42,707 bases of DNA from Streptomyces boncukensis (GTDB lineage: Bacteria; Actinomycetota; Actinomycetes; Streptomycetales; Streptomycetaceae): positions 1-42,707 of the forward strand of contig NZ_JAAKZZ010000007.1 of the NCBI RefSeq assembly GCF_011045075.1, in the 5' to 3' direction. The notes under the pieces are model-generated. The model was given only the letters and a program-made list of their open reading frames with translations, searched no databases and had not been told where the DNA came from. Below are positions 21,277 to 31,835 of the stretch, in pieces (the stretch's first letter is position 1; each line of letters begins with the position of its first letter). A program made the position numbers and the translations under genes.

Positions 21277-22017
21277 CTATCGGTGGGATACGCGCTCGTA
21301 CACGGCCCCCTCTGCCTCCCACAGCTCGCGCTCGACGGCTTCAGTGAGGCTCGGGTTGTCGATGAGGACTCCGAATTCCACGTTGTCGTACTCAGCGCTC
21401 CAGGAGAAGTTCGCACTGGTCACGAGCAGGAGGTGGTGATCGACGGCGAGAAATTTGGCGTGGTTGCGCACGTATCTGCCATCGAATTTCTTGGTCCGCC
21501 ACACTTCCGCTGGAGCCAGGTGCGCGGCTACATCTGCTGTCGAGGGGGACCGATGTTGTCCGCTGCCGTCGGCAGCATGGGAATCCATGTAGATGCGGAC
21601 GGCAACGTCGTTGCGCTGTGCGGCCTCTTTCAGTGATTCCCAGAGCGCCGAGCTGCGCTGGAAGTTGAAGGTTGAGCAGGTGATCGCGTGACGGGCACTG
21701 TCCACGAGACGGGTCACCGAAGTGGTGAGCGGACCGCTCTGGGCGAGGTGACCGGGCATGGTCCACAGCGGCGACAACGTGGTCGGCAACGTGCGTGCCC
21801 CCTCGATCGCCCGCAGCACCAGTACCTGGTGATCCGACACTCCAGCGTCTCCGGGAAGCGCCTTCAGTAGCTGTCGGACGTCTGCCCGGTGGCCGGCCGG
21901 GACGACCTTGAGCGCGGCGGTCAGGGTGTCGCCGTCGGCCAGCCGGTCCGCTATGTCTTTGGCCTCGGTTCCGGTGAGGAGCTGGCCGAGTTGCCTCAGC
22001 GCGTCCGCGTCACTCAT
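21277..22017 (-). CDS. drmC: DISARM phospholipase D-like protein DrmC
   Basis: A 246-residue protein with one PLD/HKD motif, NHAKFLAVD (HxKxxxxD), near residue 186, followed by LLVTSANFSWSAEYDNVEFG, the usual strand after that motif. The N-terminal 110 residues are helical. PLD-family proteins with one motif normally act as dimers on phosphodiester bonds. In DISARM, DrmC is the most dispensable component for protection. The ATG at 22017 overlaps the drmB stop by eight bases (ATGAGTGA) and has no Shine-Dalgarno of its own, so it is translated by coupling. The stop is TAG at 21277. Confidence 0.9.
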   Translation of the reverse strand: MSDADALRQLGQLLTGTEAKDIADRLADGDTLTAALKVVPAGHRADVRQLLKALPGDAGVSDHQVLVLRAIEGARTLPTTLSPLWTMPGHLAQSGPLTTSVTRLVDSARHAITCSTFNFQRSSALWESLKEAAQRNDVAVRIYMDSHAADGSGQHRSPSTADVAAHLAPAEVWRTKKFDGRYVRNHAKFLAVDHHLLLVTSANFSWSAEYDNVEFGVLIDNPSLTEAVERELWEAEGAVYERVSHR

Positions 22018-24043
22018 CGGCTTGGAAGAAGCCGAGGTCACTGCCGGGGAGGTCGAGGAGGAACCGGCGGTCGAGGAAGCGGTTGGCGCGCTCGCAGGAG
22101 GTCTCCGAGGCCATGACGCAGCAGTGGCAGGCGGCTCCGTGCAGGAAGTCCTCGGGGTCCTGTGGAGTGCGCCTGGAGCAGATGGGGTCGGAGGAACAGC
22201 GTGCGGCCTTGCGGAGCGCGCTGTCGACGACACGTTGAAGGCGCGATGGCTCGCTGAGCTGCACGAGGCCGCCCAGGGTGCCGTCGCTGTCCGAGGCAGT
22301 GGTGCAGATGAGAAGACCGGCGGCGGGGTCACGTCCGTCGGCGGCGGGCCAGGCGTAGAGGCGTTCGCTGAGGCTGGCGGCCGAGTATCCACAAGTCAGG
22401 GCGAGTTCGCGGATGAGGATGTGGGAGAAGGTGTGGACGAGCCAGTAGCGCGGGGGCTTCAGACGGCTGTCGGGGTTGACCTGGCCTGCTGTGTCGGAGA
22501 AGCGGCGCTCGAAGTTCCTGCGGTGTGCCTCACGGTGAAGCTGCCACAGGTCGGTGTTCAGGATGCGCTTCTCCCAGGCGGCGACTGCGTGCTCGTCGAG
22601 CTGGAGGAAGATCCCTTCGCCCCGGTCCTCGGTGGCCACGGTCCAGGCCGGTCGTGACGTACGAGTGAGTGGAGCCAGGCGGCGTGGGAGGTCGCCCACG
22701 CGGTCCATGTCGTCGATGCGGGTAAAGCCCACGAGGGCGTTCACCTTGCGGAGACGTTCGACTGCGAGGACTCGGGTGATCTCTGGCTGTAGGTCCTTGC
22801 CCCGCTCCCGGGTGGCGAGGGTAAGTCCGCTCTTGGGCTCCTCGGCGCGGCTACCGGGGATGGGACGCAACAGGTGTCGCCATTCGGGTACGAGGAGGTC
22901 GACGGGGTCCCAGTCGCGCAGTTTCGCCTCTTGTTCCTCTGGGGTGTCGGTCTCTGCGGAAGCCGCTTGGAGTACTTCCTCCAGGTCCTGGTCAGTCAGT
23001 CCGGCGACGTCGACACCGCCGTCCATGCCCAGCAGGTCTCGGATCAGGTCGAGGTTGTCGCGGTACTTGGCGAGCTTGTCACCCAGTGCAGTGCGCACTC
23101 GGTCGGCCAGATCGCTGGCCTTCTCCTCCGGGGAGTCCGGCATCACGATGATTGACTGGGTGGCTGGGAACCAAAGGTTGGAGGCGCCGACGAGCATCAG
23201 CCGGGTCTCGTTGCGGCAGCCCTTGGGCTCGAAGGCGTCCAGGTGAGGGTGGCGGCCACGGCATTGCGGCAGCTTCCCTCTGCCGGCCTCGCCTTGGGCC
23301 TCGTTCATCGGGCGCCGCATGTCGCAGGATGCGCACTGGATCACGGCCGAGGCGCCCTTTCCGGCAGTCCGGTCGACCATCTTCAGCGCGGGCAGCTCCG
23401 CCATGCTGCACGGTTGCCCGCGGTGCACCCACTGGTCGTACGGGAACTCGTCCAGGTGTCCGTCAGGACAGGCCAGCAGATAGCGGGCGGGGATGGCGGT
23501 ACGGCGCATCGGCTTGCGTGTGCCGGCGCCCGTGCGCCCCGTGCACTTGGTGTGTTCGAAGACGGCCAGGTCGGTGCGGAAGGGGTGTGTATTGCGGTAG
23601 TCGAACTGGGTGAGCAGTCCGAGCATGTCGCAGCCCGTACATCGCAGCCACTGGGGGAAGACTCGGGAGGGGACGCCGAGGTCGTTGCCTTCGGTAGACC
23701 GGCTGTGCTTCTTCGGCTGCCAGGGATATGGGCGTAGCTGTACGTCGGGGGAACGCAGCATCATCCGCACTACGTCGCGCAGCCGCGGGGCGTGGATCTG
23801 TGGGGGTGCGGAGTCGCGGCGCCGCCAGATGCGGTCCCAGTCGTCTAGGCCCGTGGGCATGATCGTGAACTGAGGCAAGTCCATGATGGCACCGGGCCCG
23901 TAGGTGTAGAGCAGAGAGGAGGGGCGGGCCGAGCCGACCTTGGCGCGGTTGTGCTTGGTGGCCTTCTCCGACTCCTGCTCCAGGTCGCCGAGTGGGTCGA
24001 CGGCGTGGGCGACGTCGTAGACGAAGCGTGTCCCGGCACTCAC
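22010..24043 (-). CDS. drmB: DISARM protein DrmB (DUF1998)
   Basis: A 677-residue protein. The C-terminal DUF1998 region shows HTFSHILIRELALTCGYSAAS near residue 530, LLICTTASDSDGTLGGL, and a cysteine cluster CSSDPIC ... CHCCVMASETSCERAN near residues 615-645. Further CxxC pairs (RCTGC, QCASC) lie in the N-terminal half, so several zinc sites are likely. DrmB binds DrmA, and the pair forms the DNA-sensing and translocating core of DISARM. I moved the start from the ATG at 24067 to the GTG at 24043. The GTG gives a GTGA overlap with drmA and has GGAGG seven bases upstream. Confidence 0.95.
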   Translation of the reverse strand: MSAGTRFVYDVAHAVDPLGDLEQESEKATKHNRAKVGSARPSSLLYTYGPGAIMDLPQFTIMPTGLDDWDRIWRRRDSAPPQIHAPRLRDVVRMMLRSPDVQLRPYPWQPKKHSRSTEGNDLGVPSRVFPQWLRCTGCDMLGLLTQFDYRNTHPFRTDLAVFEHTKCTGRTGAGTRKPMRRTAIPARYLLACPDGHLDEFPYDQWVHRGQPCSMAELPALKMVDRTAGKGASAVIQCASCDMRRPMNEAQGEAGRGKLPQCRGRHPHLDAFEPKGCRNETRLMLVGASNLWFPATQSIIVMPDSPEEKASDLADRVRTALGDKLAKYRDNLDLIRDLLGMDGGVDVAGLTDQDLEEVLQAASAETDTPEEQEAKLRDWDPVDLLVPEWRHLLRPIPGSRAEEPKSGLTLATRERGKDLQPEITRVLAVERLRKVNALVGFTRIDDMDRVGDLPRRLAPLTRTSRPAWTVATEDRGEGIFLQLDEHAVAAWEKRILNTDLWQLHREAHRRNFERRFSDTAGQVNPDSRLKPPRYWLVHTFSHILIRELALTCGYSAASLSERLYAWPAADGRDPAAGLLICTTASDSDGTLGGLVQLSEPSRLQRVVDSALRKAARCSSDPICSRRTPQDPEDFLHGAACHCCVMASETSCERANRFLDRRFLLDLPGSDLGFFQADE

Positions 24044-27000
24044 GAATTGTCCTCCGGCATCTTCCACTGGGGGGCGTGGTCGGGTGCGCGGTACACCAGC
24101 CGCTCCTTGATCGGGCTCACCAGGAGATTGATCTCCGGCTGTACTTCGCGCATCGAGTTCGCCACGATGAACGGCGCCGCGTCCCGGGTGTCGATGTCTG
24201 CCTTGGCGTTCTCCGCGCTCATCATCAGTGCGTCATGCCGACTATCGTCCAGAACCTTCTCGTACACGAGTGACTTACGATCCTCCGCGAGATGCTTGCG
24301 ACGCTTGACCCACTGGTCGAGCCGGTTCCCCAGGCGCAGGCGGGCGCGGTCGGCTGCGTCCTCATCACCGGCCCGCAAGATCCGGCGTACGAGGGCGTCG
24401 ATGAGTTGTCCGGCGAAATGCTGCTCGGCTTCGATGTAGCCAGCGCCGTCCTCGGGAGACAGCCCCTGTCCGCTGCTGGCCTTGGCAGCCTGCAGCACCC
24501 GTGCCGCGCTGACCAGCACGCCATCCAGGCCGCGCTCTAGGGAAGTCACCGAGAACGGGGTCACGGACAGGGCCTCGACCTGCGCGTAGAACGTCTCGTG
24601 GTAGTGGCGGAACTGTTCGAAGTGGGCGAGGTCCCTGGGGCGCGCCCAATTCCCGAGCGCGACCACCAGACCCGGTCGGTCTGCGGCCCGGCCGACACGC
24701 GACGACGCCTGGATGTACTCCGCGGTGTTCTTCGGCTGCCCGACCACGAGCATCAGGCCAAGCCGGGTCACGTCCACACCTACCTGGAGCATGGAGGTGG
24801 CGAGGACGACGTCGTACGGGTTGACCTCACGGGTGGGTTCCGGCTTCTTCGCTTCCCGTAGCGCACGCCGGTTCCGCTTGCCCGCCGTAGAGTCGAAGCC
24901 TGGATCGAAGGACGCTGCCATCTGGTCCAGTGTCGCGGTGATGTCCGCGCTGGCTACACGCGAAGTCAACTCGGCGACGTGCAGCGATCCGTAGTCGGTC
25001 CCGGTACGGCGGGGGAGCTTCGACCAGGGACGGCCCTTGGCGAGCGCGGTCTGGATGTCGTCGCTCATATATCGGGCCATGCCTGCGAGTTCACGGGTTG
25101 CGCTGAAGTAGCCGACCAGGCTCAAATACGGATCGGCCACCTGGCCGGAGCGATCCAGGAGCAGTTGCCCTGCAGCCATGAGAACCTCAGCCACCCGGAT
25201 CTCCGCTGTGGTCAAGCGCACTCCGGTCGTGCTGATGCCGATGTAGCGGCGGCCCGGTGACTTCTCGGAGACCGGGATCTCCTTGGAGAAGAAGGTGTTC
25301 CCGGCGTCCAGGACCTGCGGGGGGAAGATGGTGACGTCGCGCCCGTAGAGCGCCCGAACCTGCTCGGACGCGTTGCGCGCAGTGGCCGTGGAGGCGACCA
25401 GCAGCGGGCGTACCGGGCGCCCGTCCTTGGTCTGCCAGTCGGTCATCACGTCGATGGCCACCTCGAACAGGCCCACCGTCGTGCCGAGCGACCCGGTGAT
25501 CAGGTGCAGCTCGTCCTGGATGATCAGATCCGGGGGCCTCAGCCGCGTTGCCGGATGCACGGGGGCGGCCGGGTGGCCGTCCTTCTTAGGGTGTTTGCTG
25601 CCGTCCTTGATGTCGCAGGGCTGATAGTCCGGGTGAACGAAGCCGTGCCGCTCACAGCGCCGCGAGACATGCCCGAAGAGTGAGGCGGCCTCGCCCTCCC
25701 GTGCCAGGCGGGCGAACTTGTCCACGGTGGCGATGACGAATGCCGGCGCGAGGCGGTAGATCTCCTCGTCGACCGTGAGCACCGGCAGACCGTCAGGGAC
25801 CTCACCGCCGTTGGCGAACGGACACTCGGCCAGCTCGTCACCGCAGTACACGTAGACCCTGCGCAGTGCTGGGTCTGTGTCCACGTCCCGTGCCTCGACC
25901 CGGGTTCCGCACCACGGGCAGCGCTGGACCTGCAGCACTGTGAGCCGATAGCCACGGCCTCCGTGAGCCTTCTCAAGCTGCTGGGCTGCCTCGTCGTACC
26001 GCTTCGGGCTCACATCGGTACCGACCCACAAGCCGATCCGGAACGGCTCCTCCCCCCATGTCGCCACATCGTCGCGCCGCGCCAGCTCCGCCGCGCACAC
26101 CAGGGCGGTGGCGCGCTGAAACTGCTGGGACGTGAGCAGCCGCAACGTATACCGCATCAGAACAGCCACCCCGGACCGTCCGTCCAATGGCCCGTCGAAC
26201 GCCTCGACCACTCCCTGGCGGCGGCGGATGGCGAAGGTATAGGCGGCCAGACCGAGATACGCCTCCGTCTTGCCACCACCGGTCGGGAAGAACAGCAGTT
26301 GCGCCTTGGCCAGATCCCCCGACCGTTTCTCGGCCGCCGGGTCGGACAGCAGCGGCAACTGCATGAGCACGAAGGCAAGCTGGAACGTACGCCAGGAGTG
26401 CGCCCGTGCCCCCTTGTCATCGAGGATCGCCTTGGTGGCCTCCTCGATGCTCTCCCCAGGCACGCTTGCCCGCCGCTCCGAGACCTGCGACTGCACACGC
26501 TGATCGGCCATCACCCGGTTCATGAACCGGAAGCAGCGCAACGCCTCCTCATCCTGGAGGAGGAACTTCAGACCGTTCGCGAGCTGCTCTTGCACCCGGC
26601 GTGCATCCCCGACCGCCTCCAGCGCCTCGGACCGCAGATGCTCCGGAAGAGCGTTGGCCCTCTGCTCCTCGCCATCCAGCCAGGCCGTGTACCCCGCGAC
26701 GATCGGCTCAAGCCCCGCGCGCAGCTCAGCCGCGGACGCCTCCTGGAGCTTGCGCATGTCCAGCAGGGCCGAACTGATCTCCTCGGCGGCCGTCTGCGGC
26801 GTCTCGCTCACCGGCAGCCACGTCGTCCAGACCGCGCTCGCCCTGCGCGACCCCTCGGCTGCCTTCCAATCCACCGAACACGTCCGGCCATGAGCGAACT
26901 CCAGACGGTTGCAGTACTGAAGCCGCAGCCGACGCAACTCGTCGTCCCGCTCTTCACGTGTGTCCAGGAGTACGTCATTGACCGGCAGGAACGCCTCAGC

Positions 27001-27798
27001 GCCGTCGGCCGACACCGACAGCTTGGTCTGGTACAGCCACGCCTCGACAGGGATCTTGCGGGGAGTCTCCCGGTCGTTGCAAAGCGCCACCTCGATCAGA
27101 CGGCAGCCACGCTCGCCATCGTCGTATCGATCGACCCGAAGGATGACCTTCTCCTTGAGCGCGATCTCCGTCGTACGGGACGGCTCCAGATCGGCAACCT
27201 TGATCGTCTTCGCGATGGCGTGCGGGGTCCGCTGGAAACGACGGAGCGCCGGGGAGGGCGTCGCATCGTCGGTCCCGCCCTCTTTGGCACCCTGGCCCCG
27301 CTTCTCCTTCACCGGCTCGTACGTGCCCCACGAGGCAGTCACCGTGAACTCGTCCAGATCGTCGGGGATCTGGAACCGCAGCCCCATGGACGCCGGAATC
27401 ATCAGCCCACGCTTCTGTGGCTGATCCTCGACCTCGTCCTCATCCGAGCTGGCACTGCTGTCGTCCACAGCGGTGAGTGGCACGCCCCGACTCTCGGCAG
27501 CGTCCACGGCATCGCCTACGTCGGTGGCAGCGTCGTCCGAGCCTGCCTCGCCGGGGTCGTCCTGGCTGGCGGTGAGCCGGACCGGGGCGATCCGACCGAT
27601 CAGGTACGCCGAGTCCGGGACACCTTCAAGGATCTCCTCCGGACCGTTGGCCGGGCCGAGGAGCTCACGCTCCAAGATGTCGACCAGGTTCTCCCGGGCC
27701 GTCCAGGAACGATCATCGGGTTCGAGGGCGAGACGGTAGGCGGGGGCCTGGGGGGCGCCGACTGCGGACTGGGCGCTGTTGCGCTGCGGGGTGGTCAC
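24040..27798 (-). CDS. drmA: DISARM helicase DrmA
   Basis: A 1252-residue SF2-type helicase. Walker A FFPTGGGKTEAYLG lies near residue 503, a zinc-finger-like pair RCPWCG ... YCGDELAEC near residues 625-655, motif II DLIIQDELHLITGSLG near 759 (DELH in place of DEAH), VASTATARN as motif III, and YIQASSRVGRAADRPG as motif VI near 1030. The N-terminal 450 residues are a family-specific region. With DrmB it binds DNA with a free 5' end and moves along it; ATP turnover is needed for defence. The GTG start overlaps the drmMI stop as GTGA with GAGGAGG upstream. Confidence 0.95.
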   Translation of the reverse strand: MTTPQRNSAQSAVGAPQAPAYRLALEPDDRSWTARENLVDILERELLGPANGPEEILEGVPDSAYLIGRIAPVRLTASQDDPGEAGSDDAATDVGDAVDAAESRGVPLTAVDDSSASSDEDEVEDQPQKRGLMIPASMGLRFQIPDDLDEFTVTASWGTYEPVKEKRGQGAKEGGTDDATPSPALRRFQRTPHAIAKTIKVADLEPSRTTEIALKEKVILRVDRYDDGERGCRLIEVALCNDRETPRKIPVEAWLYQTKLSVSADGAEAFLPVNDVLLDTREERDDELRRLRLQYCNRLEFAHGRTCSVDWKAAEGSRRASAVWTTWLPVSETPQTAAEEISSALLDMRKLQEASAAELRAGLEPIVAGYTAWLDGEEQRANALPEHLRSEALEAVGDARRVQEQLANGLKFLLQDEEALRCFRFMNRVMADQRVQSQVSERRASVPGESIEEATKAILDDKGARAHSWRTFQLAFVLMQLPLLSDPAAEKRSGDLAKAQLLFFPTGGGKTEAYLGLAAYTFAIRRRQGVVEAFDGPLDGRSGVAVLMRYTLRLLTSQQFQRATALVCAAELARRDDVATWGEEPFRIGLWVGTDVSPKRYDEAAQQLEKAHGGRGYRLTVLQVQRCPWCGTRVEARDVDTDPALRRVYVYCGDELAECPFANGGEVPDGLPVLTVDEEIYRLAPAFVIATVDKFARLAREGEAASLFGHVSRRCERHGFVHPDYQPCDIKDGSKHPKKDGHPAAPVHPATRLRPPDLIIQDELHLITGSLGTTVGLFEVAIDVMTDWQTKDGRPVRPLLVASTATARNASEQVRALYGRDVTIFPPQVLDAGNTFFSKEIPVSEKSPGRRYIGISTTGVRLTTAEIRVAEVLMAAGQLLLDRSGQVADPYLSLVGYFSATRELAGMARYMSDDIQTALAKGRPWSKLPRRTGTDYGSLHVAELTSRVASADITATLDQMAASFDPGFDSTAGKRNRRALREAKKPEPTREVNPYDVVLATSMLQVGVDVTRLGLMLVVGQPKNTAEYIQASSRVGRAADRPGLVVALGNWARPRDLAHFEQFRHYHETFYAQVEALSVTPFSVTSLERGLDGVLVSAARVLQAAKASSGQGLSPEDGAGYIEAEQHFAGQLIDALVRRILRAGDEDAADRARLRLGNRLDQWVKRRKHLAEDRKSLVYEKVLDDSRHDALMMSAENAKADIDTRDAAPFIVANSMREVQPEINLLVSPIKERLVYRAPDHAPQWKMPEDNS

Positions 27799-30700
27799 TC
27801 GTCGCCCTCCTCTTCCTCGATGGCCTCATTGTTGCCGGTGGCTCCGACAACGCCCTGCGAGGCGGCACGGCGATGATTCTCTTCGAGGAGGCGGTCGAGG
27901 ATCTCCACCCGTGCGGCGGGGCTCACCGTCCAGCGTTGCATTTGGCGGTAGGTGTGGAAGCCGTGGTCCAGGGGGATGTCGTCCCACCCGTAGGCGGCCG
28001 TGACTGCGCGGTCGAGTTCCACGTGGATCTCACGGAGGCGGGCGATGTCGGGGTCGGCGGCGTTGGTGATGTCGGGGTCGTTGACCAGATTGTAGAGCTT
28101 AGTTAGACCCAAGCCGCGGCGAAGCATGATGTCTCGACGTTGCGTGTCGAGGGTTCGGCCAAACTCGGTGAGCTCATCCGTGCTCCTCGGCTGAGGAAAG
28201 CTGTCGAAGACGTCGGAAGGTGTGTATCGGAAGCGAGTCTCCAGCGTGGACCCGTACTTAATGGCCCAGGCCTGGTGGATTGACGAAGACAACACGGCCT
28301 GGCTCGCGTACGAGTCTGTGGCGAACACCCCCAACATGTGGCTACAGATTTGATTAGCCGAAACACGCACCGGAATCACTGTCTTGCTTACAAGGGCGAT
28401 TGCGAGCATCTCGTCCAAGTCGGCGATCGCCTCACGCATCGCGGGAGCTGGCCTAGCAAATTGCCACCACTCCTCTCGGCGATGCCTCTCCTTATTCTTC
28501 ACTCGTGTCGGCTTCACTTGCTCAAGCACTCTCTGAAACGGTAGTGCATACTCTTGTGCCTGCCGCTCCGTTCGGTCATTGAAATCGATGACCCATCGTG
28601 AATACGAGGTATCAGGCCGGGAGTTAAGGTCCTCACCGTTGAGGTAGGGGAACAACACTTCCCCGTTCTTTGCGTCGGCTCCAATCAATGCCTCAACCTC
28701 ACTGGACTCCAGGACAAATCCCATGCCGAGTACATAGCAGCCGATGAACGCAACTCCTGCGTTTTCTACCAGTCGTACTGGATCACCTTCGATTCGACCG
28801 CCAGGCTCCAGCAGAGTGGAGATCCGCGCAGCCTCGATGTAGCCCCCGGCCTCGGCGACGATCCTCGGCACCGTCGGGTCGATCTCGGCCCGGCTGCCCC
28901 ACACCGCCGCATACTCCAGATTCGCGCTAGCCGCCGGCCATGATCGACTTTGGATCGCTCGGGAAATCGTAAAGTCCCTCGCAGCAAGCTGGTCGAGGCC
29001 GACGTTACGGGTGTCCCCCTGGGCAACTGTATTAGTGGCGATCAGCCCGAGCCCACCGTGACGCGATAGCAGTCCGTACGCACGCAGGAAAAAGTACGCC
29101 ACAAGGTCCGCGCTGCCCTTCCTGCCACCCGCGAGGGTGTTGACGAACCAGTCGCGGACGTTGGTTCCCATCGAACCGGTGAGCTTCTGACCACCCAGGA
29201 AAGGCGGGTTCCCGATCACCGCGTCGAACCCACCCCGCTCCATCACATCCGGCACCGCCAGGATCCAGTGCAGCGGCTTCCACCGCACGTAGTCCGTCGT
29301 GACCATCGGCGTAAGGCCGACCTCCTGGATCCGATCAAGCATAGTCCGGTCAGCCGACGTGTCCTCACCTACCGGGTACGCGCTCTCGACCGCGATGCGC
29401 AGATTCTCGTACGCTTCCCGTCGCTTCTTATCGGGCTTTCCGCCGAGTGCTAGACCCGCAGCGATCACCCCGTCAGCAATGTCGGCAAGTTCCTGCGTGA
29501 CCTGCTGGTAGCGGTTCCACAGCCGCCGCTTGGAGTTTGCGGAGCGCTGCGGGTCGTCGTTGTCGACTTCTGAGCAGAGCTGACGGCGAATTCGAGCAGC
29601 CTCCGCGAGGCTCTCATCGATCTTTACATTGAACATGGTGAGCTGCCCACCAGCCGCATCCGGGTCGATGTGGAGCTCGTGCAGCTGCCGCCTGTTAGTC
29701 AGCCCAAGCAGCGCGTTACCGTGCAGCACCTTGTCGTCAACGAAGGAGAAGGGGAGCTTCGGGTCGAGTGATACCAGCCACAGCGACAGCTTGCACATCT
29801 CTACGGCCATGCCGTTGATGTCGGCGCCATAGAGACAGGTCGCAACTACAGTCCTTATGGCGTGGACGTGCAGGTCGTGCGGTGTCCTTCCGTACGCCAC
29901 GCCTTCGCGCTGCCACGCTTCGACGAGCCGGTCGGCGAGATAACGTGCCGCAGCCACAAGGAAGGCCCCCGAGCCGCAGGCGATGTCGGCGATACGCAGT
30001 TCGAGGATCTGGTCGGAGTCGACCAGCCGCCATGCGTCCTGGTTGGTGGTCTCGTGTGGCCCGCGGTAGACAAGAGGCTCCAGCGCGTACCGGACTACTT
30101 CCTCTGCCAGCGACCGGGGCGTGTAGTGCGCTCCAGCCGTGGCTCGTGAGGGAGTTTCCACCAGCAGAACGCCCCCGGGCTCCACCACCAGAGGGCGGTC
30201 ACGCAGATCACGGCGAATGATGCCGATGAACGGACGCAGCCGGTCGCGTAGCGCGGGGTCGTCGGTGACGTCACGCAGGGCAGTCTCGGTGTCGTCGAGT
30301 GTCTCGCCCGCCTTCAGCGCCTTGGCGAGGGCATTCTTGCTGGACGGCTTCGCGGCCGGCTGGTTCTGCTTGATCCAGGCCAGGATCGCCTCGGACAGTG
30401 CGGCCTCAGTGCGCTTGCTCTCCGCGAGTTCTTCGAGGGTGGCGAGGAGGATCTCGGGTTCGGATCCCGCGCTGCCGGTGAGGCCGACGATGATGTCGTC
30501 GACGGGTTCGCAGGAGTAGCCGAGTAGCCCCTCGTAGATGTAGCCGATCTGCTCGACGTCGATGTCGCGGAAGGAGATCCGGCGGGCGCCACCGGTCAGT
30601 TGGGCGATCTGGACGGCGCGCAGGACTTCGAGCATGACGCGGTCGCTGACCGAGATGGCCAGGGTGTCCTGGGAGCCGCAGGCGGTGAGGAAGGGGAAGC

Positions 30701-31835
30701 GGGCCGGGTCGAAGAGGGAGCCGCCGTACTCGGGCAGGCGCAGGTCCTCGAAGGTCGCGCCCTGGTACAGGGCCTGAGACGTGGCGAGGAGACGGTGCCA
30801 GGTCAGAAATGTGGCGTCGACAGCCTGTTCGCCCTCCTCCTTCTCCCGTGCGTCGAGAAGATCGAGCTCGTCGCTGATGCCGTAACCCATCGCGAAGAGA
30901 CGGCTCTGCGGGAGCAGTCCGCGTTCTTCGGCGAAGAGGAGGAACACGACGCGCATCATGACGGTGACGGCAGCCTCGTAGACCTCGGCGCGCTGTGCGG
31001 GCAGCGGGTCGGGCTCGCCGCGTCGTCGCGCGTCCAGGGCGCCTTCGGACAGGGCCTGGACGATGAGTTCGACGGCGCGGCGGACCTGAGTGCCAAGCGC
31101 TTCGGTGATCTTCTCGGCTGCGGTGACGGACTCGCCGAACAGCTCGGTCAGCCGGTCCTGCGGTTTGCCGCCGACCAGGCGGCGGCGCTGGAGGAGCTCG
31201 ATGAAGGCGTTGCGGGTCTCGGGCTCTTCGATCCAGGTCTGGGCGTCGACGATGCCGGAGGCCACCATGGTCTGCGGGCGGGCGCTGACGATGGCCCACC
31301 AGCGGCCGTCGGTGACAACGCCGATGGGGACACCGGAGGCACGCAGCAGCTCTTCCATGCGGTCGATGGCGCTGGCCGACCAGCCGTCGGTGAGCGGGTC
31401 GCGCAGGGAGTCCGTGGGTTCGGTGACCAGGACGAGGGCCCCGGTGGTGTCGCCGTGGACGAGGGCGCCGTCGGCTCGCACGGTGACCGTGTAATCGGGC
31501 GAGTGGACCTCGGTGGCGGCCGGGGCGGGCACGGTGTAGGAGGTGCCCCAGCGCAGGCCCTGGCGCAGCACGAGGTCGACCCACGTGTCGCGTGCCTCGC
31601 GGTACACAGCGAGGGCGGCCTCGTCGTCGCGGTGCTCGTCCCAGTTCTCCCACGCCTTCTCGAAGGCGGGCTTGGCGTCCTTGATGGCATCCAGCGCCCG
31701 GGTGTCGGGCTGGGGGATGCCCTGCGGGTAGACGCGCTCCAGGGCGGGGACGGCGAGGAACGGGCCGTCAGCGTCGACGAGTTCGAGCCAGGCGCGGTGC
31801 AGGTCTGCGGTGGTCGGGGCGTACTTGCGGCTCAT
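27795..31835 (-). CDS. drmMI: DISARM class 1 adenine methyltransferase DrmMI
   Basis: A 1346-residue DNA adenine-N6 methyltransferase that would mark host DNA as self. Motif I IADIACGSGAFLVAAARY lies near residue 618 and catalytic motif IV DAVIGNPPFLGGQK near 875. Before them, AGAHYTPRSLAEEVV is the usual lead-in. The N-terminal 500 residues are helical, as in large Eco57I/PglX-like enzymes. The C-terminal third, where target recognition is expected, has clearly lower GC: I counted 31 of 60 at 28321-28380 and again at 28501-28560. The presence of this gene rather than a cytosine methyltransferase defines class 1. ATG at 31835 overlaps drmD by four bases. Confidence 0.95.
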   Translation of the reverse strand: MSRKYAPTTADLHRAWLELVDADGPFLAVPALERVYPQGIPQPDTRALDAIKDAKPAFEKAWENWDEHRDDEAALAVYREARDTWVDLVLRQGLRWGTSYTVPAPAATEVHSPDYTVTVRADGALVHGDTTGALVLVTEPTDSLRDPLTDGWSASAIDRMEELLRASGVPIGVVTDGRWWAIVSARPQTMVASGIVDAQTWIEEPETRNAFIELLQRRRLVGGKPQDRLTELFGESVTAAEKITEALGTQVRRAVELIVQALSEGALDARRRGEPDPLPAQRAEVYEAAVTVMMRVVFLLFAEERGLLPQSRLFAMGYGISDELDLLDAREKEEGEQAVDATFLTWHRLLATSQALYQGATFEDLRLPEYGGSLFDPARFPFLTACGSQDTLAISVSDRVMLEVLRAVQIAQLTGGARRISFRDIDVEQIGYIYEGLLGYSCEPVDDIIVGLTGSAGSEPEILLATLEELAESKRTEAALSEAILAWIKQNQPAAKPSSKNALAKALKAGETLDDTETALRDVTDDPALRDRLRPFIGIIRRDLRDRPLVVEPGGVLLVETPSRATAGAHYTPRSLAEEVVRYALEPLVYRGPHETTNQDAWRLVDSDQILELRIADIACGSGAFLVAAARYLADRLVEAWQREGVAYGRTPHDLHVHAIRTVVATCLYGADINGMAVEMCKLSLWLVSLDPKLPFSFVDDKVLHGNALLGLTNRRQLHELHIDPDAAGGQLTMFNVKIDESLAEAARIRRQLCSEVDNDDPQRSANSKRRLWNRYQQVTQELADIADGVIAAGLALGGKPDKKRREAYENLRIAVESAYPVGEDTSADRTMLDRIQEVGLTPMVTTDYVRWKPLHWILAVPDVMERGGFDAVIGNPPFLGGQKLTGSMGTNVRDWFVNTLAGGRKGSADLVAYFFLRAYGLLSRHGGLGLIATNTVAQGDTRNVGLDQLAARDFTISRAIQSRSWPAASANLEYAAVWGSRAEIDPTVPRIVAEAGGYIEAARISTLLEPGGRIEGDPVRLVENAGVAFIGCYVLGMGFVLESSEVEALIGADAKNGEVLFPYLNGEDLNSRPDTSYSRWVIDFNDRTERQAQEYALPFQRVLEQVKPTRVKNKERHRREEWWQFARPAPAMREAIADLDEMLAIALVSKTVIPVRVSANQICSHMLGVFATDSYASQAVLSSSIHQAWAIKYGSTLETRFRYTPSDVFDSFPQPRSTDELTEFGRTLDTQRRDIMLRRGLGLTKLYNLVNDPDITNAADPDIARLREIHVELDRAVTAAYGWDDIPLDHGFHTYRQMQRWTVSPAARVEILDRLLEENHRRAASQGVVGATGNNEAIEEEEGDE

